Below are positions 24,053 to 32,305 of a stretch of 53,552 nt of DNA, piece after piece. The notes below the pieces were generated by a model. It was given only the letters and a program-made list of their open reading frames with translations, made no database searches and was not told where the DNA came from. Position 1 is the stretch's first letter, and every line of letters begins with the position of its first letter. A program made the position numbers and the translations under genes. Source of the DNA: Pseudomonas sp. 30_B (GTDB lineage: Bacteria; Pseudomonadota; Gammaproteobacteria; Pseudomonadales; Pseudomonadaceae). The stretch covers positions 1 through 53,552 of the forward strand of contig NZ_JAFGYY010000030.1 in assembly GCF_017491605.1 (NCBI RefSeq), given 5' to 3'.

Positions 24053-25081
24053 ATGACCACTCCCGCTGTTCAATTCACCCAGGTCTCCCGCCAGTTCGGC
24101 GACGTCAAGGCCGTTGACCGGGTGTCCATCGACATCAAGGACGGCGAGTTCTTCTCCATGCTCGGCCCGTCGGGCTCGGGCAAGACCACCTGCCTGCGTC
24201 TGATCGCCGGTTTCGAGCAACCCAGCGCAGGCTCCATCCGCATCCATGGCGAGGAGGCCGCGGGCCTGCCGCCCTACCAGCGTGACGTCAACACGGTGTT
24301 CCAGGACTACGCGCTGTTCCCGCACATGAGCGTGCTGGAAAACGTCGCCTACGGCCTGAAGGTGAAAGGCGTCGGCAAGACCGAGCGCCTGAAACGCGCC
24401 GAGGAAGCCCTCGGCATGGTCGCCCTGGGCGGCTATGGCGTGCGCAAGCCGGTGCAGCTCTCCGGTGGCCAGCGCCAGCGTGTGGCCCTGGCCCGCGCCC
24501 TGGTGAATCGCCCCCGCGTGCTGCTGCTGGACGAACCCCTCGGCGCCCTCGACCTGAAGCTGCGCGAGCAGATGCAGAGTGAGCTGAAGAAGCTGCAGCG
24601 CCAGCTGGGCATCACCTTCATCTTCGTCACCCACGACCAGAGCGAAGCGCTGTCCATGTCCGACCGCGTCGCGGTGTTCAACAAGGGCCGCATCGAGCAG
24701 GTCGACACGCCACGCAACCTTTACATGAAGCCGGCCACCCCGTTCGTGGCGGAGTTCGTCGGCACCTCCAACGTGCTGCGCGGCGATCTCGCCCAGCATC
24801 TCACCGGCAACGCCCAGCCCTTCTCCATCCGTCCCGAGCACATCCGTTTCGCCACCGGCGAGCGCAGCGCCTCGGACATCGAGATCAGCGGCCTGCTGCA
24901 CGACATCCAGTACCAGGGCGCGGCGACCCGCTACGAGATCCGTCTCGATAACGGCCAGAACCTCTGCCTCAGCCAGGCCAACAGCCAGTGGGCCGACATC
25001 GACCACGCCCACCAGCCGGGCCAACGCGTGACCGCTCGCTGGGCGCGCGAGGCGATGGTGGTGCTGCACGAGGGCGCGTGA
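24053..25081 (+). CDS. ydcT: YdcT-type ABC transporter ATP-binding protein
   Basis: The 342-residue ATPase of the CUT1/polyamine type has Walker A GPSGSGKTT at about 43-51, the Q loop in VFQDYALFP, signature LSGGQRQRVALARAL, Walker B LLLLDEPLGALD and the switch His in FVTHDQSEAL. A C-terminal TOBE-like regulatory domain (from about 235, with FSIRPEHIRF) completes the usual architecture. It energises uptake through the two permeases encoded directly downstream: the next ATG is 1 nt after this stop. CTTGGAGCGTGCACC precedes the start. Confidence 0.93.
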   Translation: MTTPAVQFTQVSRQFGDVKAVDRVSIDIKDGEFFSMLGPSGSGKTTCLRLIAGFEQPSAGSIRIHGEEAAGLPPYQRDVNTVFQDYALFPHMSVLENVAYGLKVKGVGKTERLKRAEEALGMVALGGYGVRKPVQLSGGQRQRVALARALVNRPRVLLLDEPLGALDLKLREQMQSELKKLQRQLGITFIFVTHDQSEALSMSDRVAVFNKGRIEQVDTPRNLYMKPATPFVAEFVGTSNVLRGDLAQHLTGNAQPFSIRPEHIRFATGERSASDIEISGLLHDIQYQGAATRYEIRLDNGQNLCLSQANSQWADIDHAHQPGQRVTARWAREAMVVLHEGA

Positions 25082-25082
25082 C

Positions 25083-26033
25083 ATGGAACTGACGATGAAT
25101 GCTCCGGTGCCGCAGGCCAGCAATGGCCCGCTGCGCCGGCTCTCCAACCTGCTCTACCGCAAGCCGACGCTGTACCTCTCGCTGCTGCTGGTGCCGCCGC
25201 TGCTGTGGTTCGGCGCGATCTACCTCGGCTCGCTGCTGACGCTGCTGTGGCAGGGCTTCTACACCTTCGACGACTTCACCATGACGGTGACGCCGGAGCT
25301 GACCTGGGCCAACTTCGGCTCGCTGTTCAGTGGCTCCAACTTCGACATCATCCAGCGCACCGTGCTGATGGCGGTCGCGGTCTCCATCGCCAGCGGCGCG
25401 GTGGCCTTCCCCATCGCCTACTACATGGCGCGCTACACCACCGGCAAGACCAAGGCGTTCTTCTACATCGCCGTGATGATGCCGATGTGGGCCAGCTACA
25501 TCGTCAAGGCCTATGCCTGGACCCTGCTGCTGGCCAAGGGCGGCGTGGCCATGTGGTTCGTCCAGCACCTCGGTCTCGAGCCCGTGCTGAACCTGCTGCT
25601 GGGCCTGCCGGGCGTGGGTGGCAACACCCTGTCCACCTCCAGCTTCGGGCGCTTCCTGGTGTTCGTGTACATCTGGCTGCCGTTCATGATCCTGCCGATC
25701 CAGGCCTCCCTGGAGCGCCTACCGCCTTCGCTGCTGCAGGCCTCGGCGGACCTGGGCGCGCACCCGCGGCAGACCTTTTTCCAGGTCATCCTGCCGCTGT
25801 CGATCCCCGGCATCGCCGCCGGTTCGATCTTCACCTTCAGCCTGACCCTGGGCGACTTCATCGTGCCGCAGCTGGTGGGCCCGCCGGGCTACTTCATCGG
25901 CAGCATGGTCTACGCCCAGCAGGGCGCGATCGGCAACATGCCGATGGCCGCCGCCTTCACCCTGGTGCCCATCGTGCTGATCGCCGTGTACCTGTCCATC
26001 GTCAAACGTCTGGGGGCCTTCGATGCACTCTGA
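25083..26033 (+). CDS. ydcU: YdcU-type ABC transporter permease
   Basis: The 316-residue inner-membrane permease has an N-terminal TM (LYLSLLLVPPLLWFGAIYLGSLLTLL) and five more TM segments in the binding-protein-dependent transport fold. The EAA loop is recognisable in LERLPPSLLQASADLGAHPRQTFFQVILPLSIPGI. It belongs to the PotB-like half of spermidine/putrescine systems. It is packed with ydcT (1-nt gap) and overlaps ydcV by 11 nt. An internal ATG (25095) is an alternative start four codons in; GAGGG in the ydcT end serves either. Confidence 0.92.
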   Translation: MELTMNAPVPQASNGPLRRLSNLLYRKPTLYLSLLLVPPLLWFGAIYLGSLLTLLWQGFYTFDDFTMTVTPELTWANFGSLFSGSNFDIIQRTVLMAVAVSIASGAVAFPIAYYMARYTTGKTKAFFYIAVMMPMWASYIVKAYAWTLLLAKGGVAMWFVQHLGLEPVLNLLLGLPGVGGNTLSTSSFGRFLVFVYIWLPFMILPIQASLERLPPSLLQASADLGAHPRQTFFQVILPLSIPGIAAGSIFTFSLTLGDFIVPQLVGPPGYFIGSMVYAQQGAIGNMPMAAAFTLVPIVLIAVYLSIVKRLGAFDAL

Positions 26034-26829
26034 GAAAGCTTCCTGGGGGCTCAAAGCAGCTGCCTGGGGCGGGCTGGTGTTCCTGCACTTCCCGATCCTG
26101 ATCATCTTCATGTACGCCTTCAACACCGAGGACGCGGCCTTCAGCTTCCCGCCCAAGGGCTTCACCCTGCACTGGTTCAGCGTCGCCTTCGCGCGCCAGG
26201 ACGTGCTCGAAGCCATCGAGCTGTCGGTGAAGATCGCCAGCATCGCCACGCTGATCGCCATGTTCCTGGGCACCCTGGCCGCGGCCGCGCTGTACCGCCG
26301 CGACTTCTTCGGCAAGGAAGGCATCTCGCTGATGCTGATCCTGCCGATCGCCCTGCCCGGCATCATCACCGGCATCGCGCTGTTGTCGGCGTTCAAGACC
26401 CTCGGCATCGAGCCGGGCTTCCTGACCATCGTCATCGGCCACGCCACCTTCTGCGTGGTGATCGTCTACAACAACGTGATCGCACGCTTCCGCCGCACTT
26501 CGCACAGCCTCATCGAGGCCTCGATGGACCTGGGCGCCGACGGCTGGCAGACCTTCCGCTACGTGATCCTGCCCAACCTCGGCTCGGCGCTGCTGGCGGG
26601 CGGCATGCTGGCGTTCGCGCTGTCCTTCGACGAGATCATCGTCACCACCTTCACCGCCGGCCACGAACGCACCCTGCCGATCTGGCTGCTCAACCAGCTG
26701 GGCCGCCCGCGCGACGTGCCGGTGACCAACGTGGTGGCGATGCTGGTGATGATCGTGACCATGCTGCCGATCCTCGGCGCCTACTACCTGACCAAGGGTG
26801 GCGAGGGCGTGGCGGGGAGCGGGAAGTGA
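26023..26829 (+). CDS. ydcV: YdcV-type ABC transporter permease
   Basis: The 268-residue PotC-like second permease has the first TM at about 10-32 (AWGGLVFLHFPILIIFMYAFNT) and an EAA loop in SLIEASMDLGADGWQTFRYVILPNLGSALLAG. Lengths of the four transporter subunits (381/342/316/268) track those of E. coli YdcSTUV. It overlaps ydcU by 11 nt, implying coupled translation, with GGGGG upstream of the ATG. A PatD-type dehydrogenase gene follows after a 270-bp spacer with two palindromes. Confidence 0.92.
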   Translation: MHSEKASWGLKAAAWGGLVFLHFPILIIFMYAFNTEDAAFSFPPKGFTLHWFSVAFARQDVLEAIELSVKIASIATLIAMFLGTLAAAALYRRDFFGKEGISLMLILPIALPGIITGIALLSAFKTLGIEPGFLTIVIGHATFCVVIVYNNVIARFRRTSHSLIEASMDLGADGWQTFRYVILPNLGSALLAGGMLAFALSFDEIIVTTFTAGHERTLPIWLLNQLGRPRDVPVTNVVAMLVMIVTMLPILGAYYLTKGGEGVAGSGK

Positions 26830-26857
26830 CTCCGTGCCAAGCGACCCTCTCCCCCCG

Positions 26858-26971
26858 CCCTCTCCCTGAAGGGAGAGGGGGCCTGTTCGGCGTGGCCGGT
26901 CAGGACGGAATTCGCCGGCAGACTCGAAGGTTCGCCCAGCACGGATATCCCCTCTCCCTTCAGGGAGAGGG
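26858..26971. repeat. Pair of CCCTCTCCCT palindromes
   Basis: CCCTCTCCCT-GA-AGGGAGAGGG (26858-26879) and CCCTCTCCCT-TC-AGGGAGAGGG (26950-26971) are two 22-bp perfect hairpins between ydcV and patD. This CT-rich hairpin type is common in pseudomonads; here it could reduce read-through into patD. Nothing else is seen in the 270-bp gap. Confidence 0.75.
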
Positions 26972-27099
26972 TTAGGGAGTGGGAAAGCCCCGCTCCAAAA
27001 CCACAGAACCCCTCAGGCCCGCCGCCTCAAACCGGCAGCCCCTAAAAAGAAACACCCCAACCGAATTTGCACCACGCTCCTGAACAAGAGGACCCAACC

Positions 27100-28524
27100 A
27101 TGCAAACCAACCTGCTGATCAACGGCCAACTGGTCGCTGGCGAAGGCGAGAAGCTCGCCGTCCTGAACCCGTCCCTGGGCACCACCCTGGTGGAAATCGC
27201 CGAGGCCACCCCGGCCCAGGTCGACGCCGCCGTGCTGGCCGCCGACGCTGCCTTCGACAGCTGGTCGCAGACCGCGCCCAAAGACCGCTCCCTGCTCCTG
27301 CTGCAACTGGCCGACGCCATCGATGCCCACGCCGAGGAACTGGCCCGCCTGGAATCCAACAACTGCGGCAAGCCCTACTCCGCCGCGCTGAATGACGAAC
27401 TGCCGGCCGTGGCCGACGTGTTCCGCTTCTTCGCCGGCGCCTGCCGCGTAATGCAAGGCTCCGCCGCCGGCGAATACCTGCCGGGTCACACCTCGATGAT
27501 CCGCCGCGACCCGGTGGGCGTGGTCGCCTCCATCGCGCCGTGGAACTACCCGCTGATGATGGTCGCGTGGAAACTCGGCCCGGCCCTGGCCGCCGGCAAC
27601 ACCGTGGTGCTCAAGCCCTCCGAGCAGACCCCGCTGACCGCCCTGCGCCTGGCCGAGCTGATGGCCGGCATCTTCCCCGCCGGCGTGGTCAACCTGGTCT
27701 TCGGCCGCGGCCCGACCGTCGGCGAGCCGCTGACCACTCACCCGAAAGTTCGCATGGTCTCGCTGACCGGCTCGGTCGCCACCGGCAGCCGCATCATCGC
27801 CGGCACCGCCGACACCGTGAAGCGCATGCACATGGAACTGGGCGGCAAGGCCCCGGTACTGATCTTCGACGATGCCGACATCGACGCCGCCGTGGAAGGC
27901 ATCCGCACCTTCGGCTTCTACAACGCCGGGCAAGACTGCACCGCCGCCTGCCGCATCTATGCGCAGAAGGGCATCTACGCCAAGTTCGTGCAGAAGCTCG
28001 GCGAAGCGGTGGCCAGCATCCAGTACGGCGAGCAGGACGACCCGAACACCGAGCTGGGCCCGGTCATCACCGAGCAGCACCTGGAGCGCGTCGTCGGCTT
28101 CGTCGAGCGCGCCAAGCAAGTGCCGCACATCGAAGTGGTCACCGGCGGCAAGCGTGCCGACCGCCCGGGCTTCTTCTTCGAGCCGACCGTACTGGCCGGC
28201 GCCCGCCAGGACGACGAAGTGGTCCGCCGCGAAATCTTCGGCCCGGTGGTTTCGGTCACCGAGTTCGAGGACGAAGCACAGGCGCTGGCCTGGGCCAACG
28301 ACTCCGACTACGGCCTGGCCTCCTCGGTGTGGACCCGCGACATCGGCCGCGCCCATCGTCTGTCCGCCCGCCTGCAATACGGCTGCACCTGGGTCAACAC
28401 GCACTTCATGCTGACCACCGAGATGCCCCACGGCGGCATGAAGCTGTCGGGCTACGGCAAGGACATGTCCATGTACGGCCTGGAGGATTACACCGCGATC
28501 CGCCACGTGATGATCAAGCACTGA
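27100..28524 (+). CDS. patD: Gamma-aminobutyraldehyde dehydrogenase
   Basis: The 474-residue enzyme starts MQTNLLINGQLVAGEGEKLAVLNP, with AAGAGGA upstream of the ATG at 27100. It is colinear with, and the same length as, E. coli PatD/YdcW as I remember it, including SMIRRDPVGVVASIAPWNYP, the catalytic Glu in HMELGGKAPV, the catalytic Cys in NAGQDCTAACRIYAQKGIY, and the end MPHGGMKLSGYGKDMS...HVMIKH. It oxidises 4-aminobutyraldehyde, from putrescine, to GABA with NAD+. In E. coli the gene follows ydcSTUV exactly as here, which supports both assignments. A paralogue lies at the other end of the transporter genes (21019-22515). Confidence 0.93.
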   Translation: MQTNLLINGQLVAGEGEKLAVLNPSLGTTLVEIAEATPAQVDAAVLAADAAFDSWSQTAPKDRSLLLLQLADAIDAHAEELARLESNNCGKPYSAALNDELPAVADVFRFFAGACRVMQGSAAGEYLPGHTSMIRRDPVGVVASIAPWNYPLMMVAWKLGPALAAGNTVVLKPSEQTPLTALRLAELMAGIFPAGVVNLVFGRGPTVGEPLTTHPKVRMVSLTGSVATGSRIIAGTADTVKRMHMELGGKAPVLIFDDADIDAAVEGIRTFGFYNAGQDCTAACRIYAQKGIYAKFVQKLGEAVASIQYGEQDDPNTELGPVITEQHLERVVGFVERAKQVPHIEVVTGGKRADRPGFFFEPTVLAGARQDDEVVRREIFGPVVSVTEFEDEAQALAWANDSDYGLASSVWTRDIGRAHRLSARLQYGCTWVNTHFMLTTEMPHGGMKLSGYGKDMSMYGLEDYTAIRHVMIKH

Positions 28525-28627
28525 TCCTGACTACAGTCAGTAGGAACCGGTGCCACGCCGTGCGTGGCGCCGCACTCATCGGCCGTCCGGCCGACAACCC
28601 GCGGGCACGCCCGCAACGGAGGCAAGC

Positions 28628-29104
28628 ATGCGTCACCTCGTCAGAGCGTTTTACCTGCTGTCGCTGTTCACCTTTGCCGGTCTCGTACAGGCCGCAGAGT
28701 CGCCCAAACAGATCGTCGATGCCTACATGGCCGCGTGGAACGCCCACGATGCCGAGAAGGCCGCCAGCTACCTGGCCAAGGATGCGGAGTATTTCGACGT
28801 CACCGTCGGCACCCCGCAGAAAGGCCGCGAAGCCGCGCGCGACAATGTGATCAAGGTGTTCGTCGGGGCCGTCCCGGACCTGAAGTGGAAGATGAACGGC
28901 AAGCCGATCGTCGACAAGGACGGCATCGCCTTCCAGTGGACCTTCAGCGGCACCAACACCGGCGCCTGGGATGCCCAGACCCCGGCCACCAACAAGCCGC
29001 TGTCGTTCGACGGCGTGAGCTACGTGAAGGTGAAGAACGGCAAGATCGTCTACCAGGGCGACTACTACGACGCCCTGGGCCTGCACAAGCAGCTCGGCTG
29101 GTAA
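28628..29104 (+). CDS. Secreted NTF2-like (SnoaL/ester cyclase-type) protein
   Basis: The 158-residue product has a signal peptide of about 22 residues (AFYLLSLFTFAGLVQA|AES). The mature part is an NTF2-like cone fold: QIVDAYMAAWNAHDAEKAASYLAKDAEYFDVT, the GREAARDNVIKVF helix, then strands with FQWTFSGTNTG and FDGVSYVKVKNGKIVYQGDYYDALGLHKQLGW. The ending resembles SnoaL-like polyketide-cyclase domains, which in secreted single-domain form have no defined substrate. GGAGGCAAGC precedes the ATG. It is 103 bp after patD on the same strand; whether it belongs to the amine pathway is unknown. Confidence 0.85.
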   Translation: MRHLVRAFYLLSLFTFAGLVQAAESPKQIVDAYMAAWNAHDAEKAASYLAKDAEYFDVTVGTPQKGREAARDNVIKVFVGAVPDLKWKMNGKPIVDKDGIAFQWTFSGTNTGAWDAQTPATNKPLSFDGVSYVKVKNGKIVYQGDYYDALGLHKQLGW

Positions 29105-29112
29105 GCGGCTCT

Positions 29113-29194
29113 CGTAGGATGGGTAGAGCGCAGCGAAACCCATGCGGTCCGCGCCAGGCACGATGGGTATCGCTTCGCTCCACGCCATCCTACG
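29113..29194. repeat. CGTAGGATGG inverted-repeat element
   Basis: CGTAGGATGG at 29113 pairs with CCATCCTACG ending at 29194 and encloses GGGTAGAGCGCAGCGAAACCC and GGGTATCGCTTCGC sub-repeats. A partial copy is at 37899-37934. Confidence 0.75.
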
Positions 29195-29287
29195 CCCCAC
29201 ATGACCGCGCCTCCGGGCGCGGCTGACATTAGAAGAAAGCAGCCCTCACCTTCCCATCTGCCCTCATCCGTCACAGCAGTCGCAGCC

Positions 29288-30445
29288 ATGCCAACCACAC
29301 TCGAAAAACGGCCCGCCAAGGCCGAGGACAGCTCCAGCACCCGCTCCACCATCGACCAGGTCAAGCAGCTGATCGCCGACCTCAACATCCGCTGGACCGA
29401 GATCAGCAAGGTCTCCGAAGTCATCAAGCAGATCGCCAAGAACACCAACCTGGTGGCGCTCAATGCCGCCATCGAAGCCGCCCGCGCCGGGGAAAGCGGG
29501 CGCGGCTTCGCGGTGGTCGCCGACGAGGTGCGCCGCCTGGCCACCCAGTCGGCCAACGCCACCGCCGACATCGGCAACGTCGTCGCCTCGATCAAGAACG
29601 AAAGCGCCCGCGCCCTGGCCGACGTCGAACAGGCCGAGCACTCCAGCCTGCTGGACACCGCCCGCGTCGTCCTGGCCAGCGAAACCCAGCGCCTGGAGGC
29701 GCGCTTTGCCGTGATGGCCACCGCACTCTACGGCCTGAAGAACTTCCTGATCGGCATGAAGACCCGCAACCTCGGCCCGCAACGCGAGCAGATCGACGCG
29801 GTGATGCACGAATACCTGACCCGCAACCCCGACCTGCTGGCCTTCGCCTGCGGCTGCGAGCCCAACGCTTTCGATGGCCGCGACAGCGAGTTCGCCAACG
29901 CGCCCGGGCACGACGCCAGCGGCCGCCTCATGGCCTACTGGCACCGGGGCAGCGGCGTGGCCCAGCGCGAATGCCTGGTCGGCTACGACAAGGCGGACGG
30001 CAGCGGCGACTGGTACCAGATCCCCCGCGACAAGGGGCGTGACGTGTTCATGGAGCCCTACGAGTACAGCGTCGGCGGCAGCACCGTGCTGATGACCTCG
30101 TTCATGTCGCCCATGTACGCCAATGGTCGTTTCCTCGGCATCCTCGGCGCCGACTACACCCTGCACCAGCTGCAGGAAAACCTCGGCAAGCTGACACCCA
30201 TGGGCAACGGCCAGTACACGCTGATCTCCAACGCCGGCGTCTACGTCACCCATCCCGACGCCCGTCGCCTGGGCGACAAGGCCAGCGAACTACCGCAGGA
30301 TGCGCGCAATGCCATCGCCCAGGGCAAGCCCTGGGAACAGGTGAAGGGGCGACGGGTGGAACTGCTGCAACCGATTCGCGTGGGCGACAGCGATGCACCC
30401 TGGGCGTTGATGATGAGTTTCGAGTTGGCGCAGGCCGGCGACTGA
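29288..30445 (+). CDS. Soluble receptor-like protein: MCP signalling tip followed by Cache domain
   Basis: The 385-residue protein has reversed domain order. Residues about 20-120 hold a short methyl-accepting signalling hairpin with an intact tip (KNTNLVALNAAIEAARAGESGRGFAVVADEVRRLATQS). From about 125 to the end runs a double-Cache (PDC-like) sensor, with DWYQIPRDKGRDVFMEPYEYSVGGS, SFMSPMYANGRFLGILGADYTL and YTLISNAGVYVTHPDARRLGDKA. No membrane segment or signal peptide is visible, so both parts should be cytoplasmic, whereas Cache domains usually face the periplasm. The start at 29288 has only a weak Shine-Dalgarno; an upstream frame to 29201 exists. The gene is 183 bp after the NTF2-like gene, separated by a repeat. 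A role in sensing amines is only a guess from context. Confidence 0.85.
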   Translation: MPTTLEKRPAKAEDSSSTRSTIDQVKQLIADLNIRWTEISKVSEVIKQIAKNTNLVALNAAIEAARAGESGRGFAVVADEVRRLATQSANATADIGNVVASIKNESARALADVEQAEHSSLLDTARVVLASETQRLEARFAVMATALYGLKNFLIGMKTRNLGPQREQIDAVMHEYLTRNPDLLAFACGCEPNAFDGRDSEFANAPGHDASGRLMAYWHRGSGVAQRECLVGYDKADGSGDWYQIPRDKGRDVFMEPYEYSVGGSTVLMTSFMSPMYANGRFLGILGADYTLHQLQENLGKLTPMGNGQYTLISNAGVYVTHPDARRLGDKASELPQDARNAIAQGKPWEQVKGRRVELLQPIRVGDSDAPWALMMSFELAQAGD

Positions 30446-30455
30446 GCGACGAACG

Positions 30456-30503
30456 TGTAGGAGCGCGCCATGCGCGCGATCGCGGGCATGGCCCGCTCCT
30501 ACA
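30456..30503. repeat. REP pair, TGTAGGAGCG type (second copy)
   Basis: Almost identical to 14997-15045 with one base fewer at the centre. It lies between two convergent genes, where REP units often act as terminator-like structures. Confidence 0.8.
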
Positions 30504-30515
30504 GGGGAGATCGGA

Positions 30516-30845
30516 TCACGTCCGATCGGGCAACTCGGTGATATGGATTTCCGTCACCAGCGTCGGCTTCACCAGCGGCGTGCGCGCCAGCAGCGGACAG
30601 TAGCGCGCCAGGGCGCCGATCAGCTCCCATTGGGTATCCAGCGACTTCGACAGCACGTCCACATCCGCCAGCACCCGCTGCCCCACGCGCTGCAGGTGCG
30701 GGTCAGGGCTGTGGCCGAGCTCCACCGACAACTGGGTGATCAGAGCGCTGAGGTTGCTCATGTTGCGGGTCGCGAGCGCAAGGATATTCGCCAGCAGGGC
30801 GATTTCGGATTGCGGTATGACGGCGGGTGTTGCAGGTGCGTCCAT
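30516..30845 (-). CDS. Hypothetical small helical protein
   Basis: The 109-residue acidic, largely helical protein (SEIALLANILALATRNMSNLSALITQLSVELG; VGQRVLADVDVLSKSLDTQWELIGALARY) has a beta-like tail (LVTEIHITELPDRT). It has no signal peptide, membrane segment or cysteine pair and I do not recognise the family. GGAG lies 6 nt before the ATG, so it is probably a real gene. A CRP/Vfr-like site (30914-30929) lies about 70-85 bp upstream. It stands between a convergent receptor gene and the ene-reductase gene upstream on the same strand. Confidence 0.65.
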   Translation of the reverse strand: MDAPATPAVIPQSEIALLANILALATRNMSNLSALITQLSVELGHSPDPHLQRVGQRVLADVDVLSKSLDTQWELIGALARYCPLLARTPLVKPTLVTEIHITELPDRT

Positions 30846-30913
30846 GCTGGCTCCGGTGGGGGTTGCGCAGTCCTTGCGCGAGCACGGGAAAGCCTAGCAC
30901 CCGAATATCGGTT

Positions 30914-30929
30914 CGTGACAGAAATCACA
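30914..30929. promoter_or_regulatory. CRP/Vfr-like site
   Basis: CGTGA-CAGAAA-TCACA matches the CRP consensus TGTGA-N6-TCACA in nine of ten positions. It lies upstream of the small helical protein gene and downstream of the ene-reductase stop. Vfr is the Pseudomonas CRP homologue; binding is unproven. Confidence 0.4.
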
Positions 30930-30987
30930 TTTTAATTCTCGTGACCGGGTCATGCGAGCCAGCCCCGCATGACCCGCCCCAGCAGTA

Positions 30988-32094
30988 TCAGACCTGCCCG
31001 AACGCTTTGCGCTTGGGCGTTCCACGCTGGGCTGCGCGCAGGTATTGCGCCGGCCACGGCACCGGCTGGCCACCCAGCTCATCGGCGGCGTGCAGCGGCC
31101 AGTACGGGTCGCGCAGCAGCTCGCGGGCCAGCAGGATCAAGTCGGCCTGGCCGGTGCGCAGGATGTGCTCGGCCTGCACCGGCTCGGTGATCATGCCGAC
31201 GGTGCCGCTGGCCACCCCGGCCTCCTTGCGCACGCGCTCGGAGAACTGCGTCTGGTAGCCCGGCCCCACCGGAATCTCGGCATTCACCGCGGTGCCGCCG
31301 GAGGAGACGTCGATCAGGTCCACGCCCAGGTTCTTCAAGCGGCGCGCCAGTTCCACGGTCTCGTCGGGGTTCCAGCCGTCTTCCACCCAGTCGGTGGCGG
31401 ACAGGCGGACGAACAGCGGCAACTCCTGCGGCCATACGGCGCGCACCGCCTCGGTGACCTCCAGGAGGAAGCGGATGCGGTTCTCGAAGCAGGTGCCGTA
31501 CTGGTCGCGGCGCTGGTTGGACAGCGGCGAGAGGAACTGATGCAGCAGGTAGCCGTGGGCCGCATGCACCTCGACGATCTTGAAGCCGGCGGCCAGGGCA
31601 CGCTCGGCCCCCTGCACGAACTGCTGCTTGATAGTCGCCATCTGCTCTTCGCTCAGGGCGATGGGCACGGTGTGCTGTGGATCAAAGGCGATGGCCGAGG
31701 GCGCCACCGGGGTCCAGCCGCCTTCGCTGATCGGCACCGAACCGTGCTTGCCCAGCCAGGGCGCCCAGGTGCTGGCCTTGCGCCCGGCATGGGCCAGCTG
31801 CACACCGGCCACCGCGCCCTGGGATTCCAGGAAGCGGGTGATACGGCGTAGCGGCTCGATCTGTTCGTCGTTCCAGATGCCCAGGTCCTCGGCACTGATC
31901 CGACCTTCCGGGGCGACGGCGGTGGCTTCGACGATTACCAGGCCCGCGCCCCCCACGGCACGGCTGCCCAGGTGGACCAGGTGCCAATCGTTGGCCAGGC
32001 CGTCCTGGGCGGAGTACTGGCACATGGGTGAGACGGCGATGCGGTTGGACAGGGTCAGCTGGCGTAGGGTCAAGGGCTCGAACAACTGGCTCAT
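30988..32094 (-). CDS. Old Yellow Enzyme-family NADH:flavin oxidoreductase
   Basis: This 368-residue FMN enzyme of the OYE family is of the XenA/YqjM (thermophilic-like) type: N-terminal LFEPLTLRQLTLSNRIAVSPMCQYSAQDG with the active-site Cys, QLAHAGRKAS, VEVHAAHGYLLHQFLSPLSNQR containing the substrate-binding His pair, YGTCFENRIRFLLE and the C-terminal LILLARELLRDPYWP. It reduces activated C=C bonds of enals, enones and nitro compounds with NAD(P)H, usually as electrophile defence. AGGGAG precedes the ATG. A 30-bp palindrome lies 17 bp upstream of the start. From memory, the P. aeruginosa orthologue neighbours lasB; here recJ follows instead. Confidence 0.93.
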   Translation of the reverse strand: MSQLFEPLTLRQLTLSNRIAVSPMCQYSAQDGLANDWHLVHLGSRAVGGAGLVIVEATAVAPEGRISAEDLGIWNDEQIEPLRRITRFLESQGAVAGVQLAHAGRKASTWAPWLGKHGSVPISEGGWTPVAPSAIAFDPQHTVPIALSEEQMATIKQQFVQGAERALAAGFKIVEVHAAHGYLLHQFLSPLSNQRRDQYGTCFENRIRFLLEVTEAVRAVWPQELPLFVRLSATDWVEDGWNPDETVELARRLKNLGVDLIDVSSGGTAVNAEIPVGPGYQTQFSERVRKEAGVASGTVGMITEPVQAEHILRTGQADLILLARELLRDPYWPLHAADELGGQPVPWPAQYLRAAQRGTPKRKAFGQV

Positions 32095-32110
32095 GGCGAA
32101 ACTCCCTGTG

Positions 32111-32140
32111 GTCTTCAGTTCTTGTACTACAACTGTAGAC
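32111..32140. promoter_or_regulatory. 30-bp palindrome upstream of the ene-reductase gene
   Basis: GTCT.CAGTT...GTAC...AACTG.AGAC is symmetric about 32125.5, with 12 of 15 base pairs matching. It is 17-46 bp upstream of the OYE ATG, where a repressor would block transcription. It is probably the operator of an electrophile-responsive regulator (TetR, HxlR or MarR type); no such gene is adjacent. Confidence 0.5.
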
Positions 32141-32193
32141 CGGGTTCGCCTAAGGATAGGTCCAGATGATCGGTGGCGACCCTGGCTAGCTTG

Positions 32194-32299
32194 CGTAGGA
32201 GCGGAGCTTCTCCGCGAAATCCCAGCGCAGCCGGGACATCGGCAGCCGGACAGAACACCGGAGCCCCATGCGTGATCGCGGGCATGGCCCGCTCCTACG
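32194..32299. repeat. REP pair in inverted orientation
   Basis: CGTAGGAGCGG (32194) and CCGCTCCTACG (ending 32299) face each other, with GGGCATGGCCC before the right end. Together they fill most of the 211-bp gap between the OYE and recJ genes. Confidence 0.7.
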
Positions 32300-32305
32300 A
32301 AAGGC

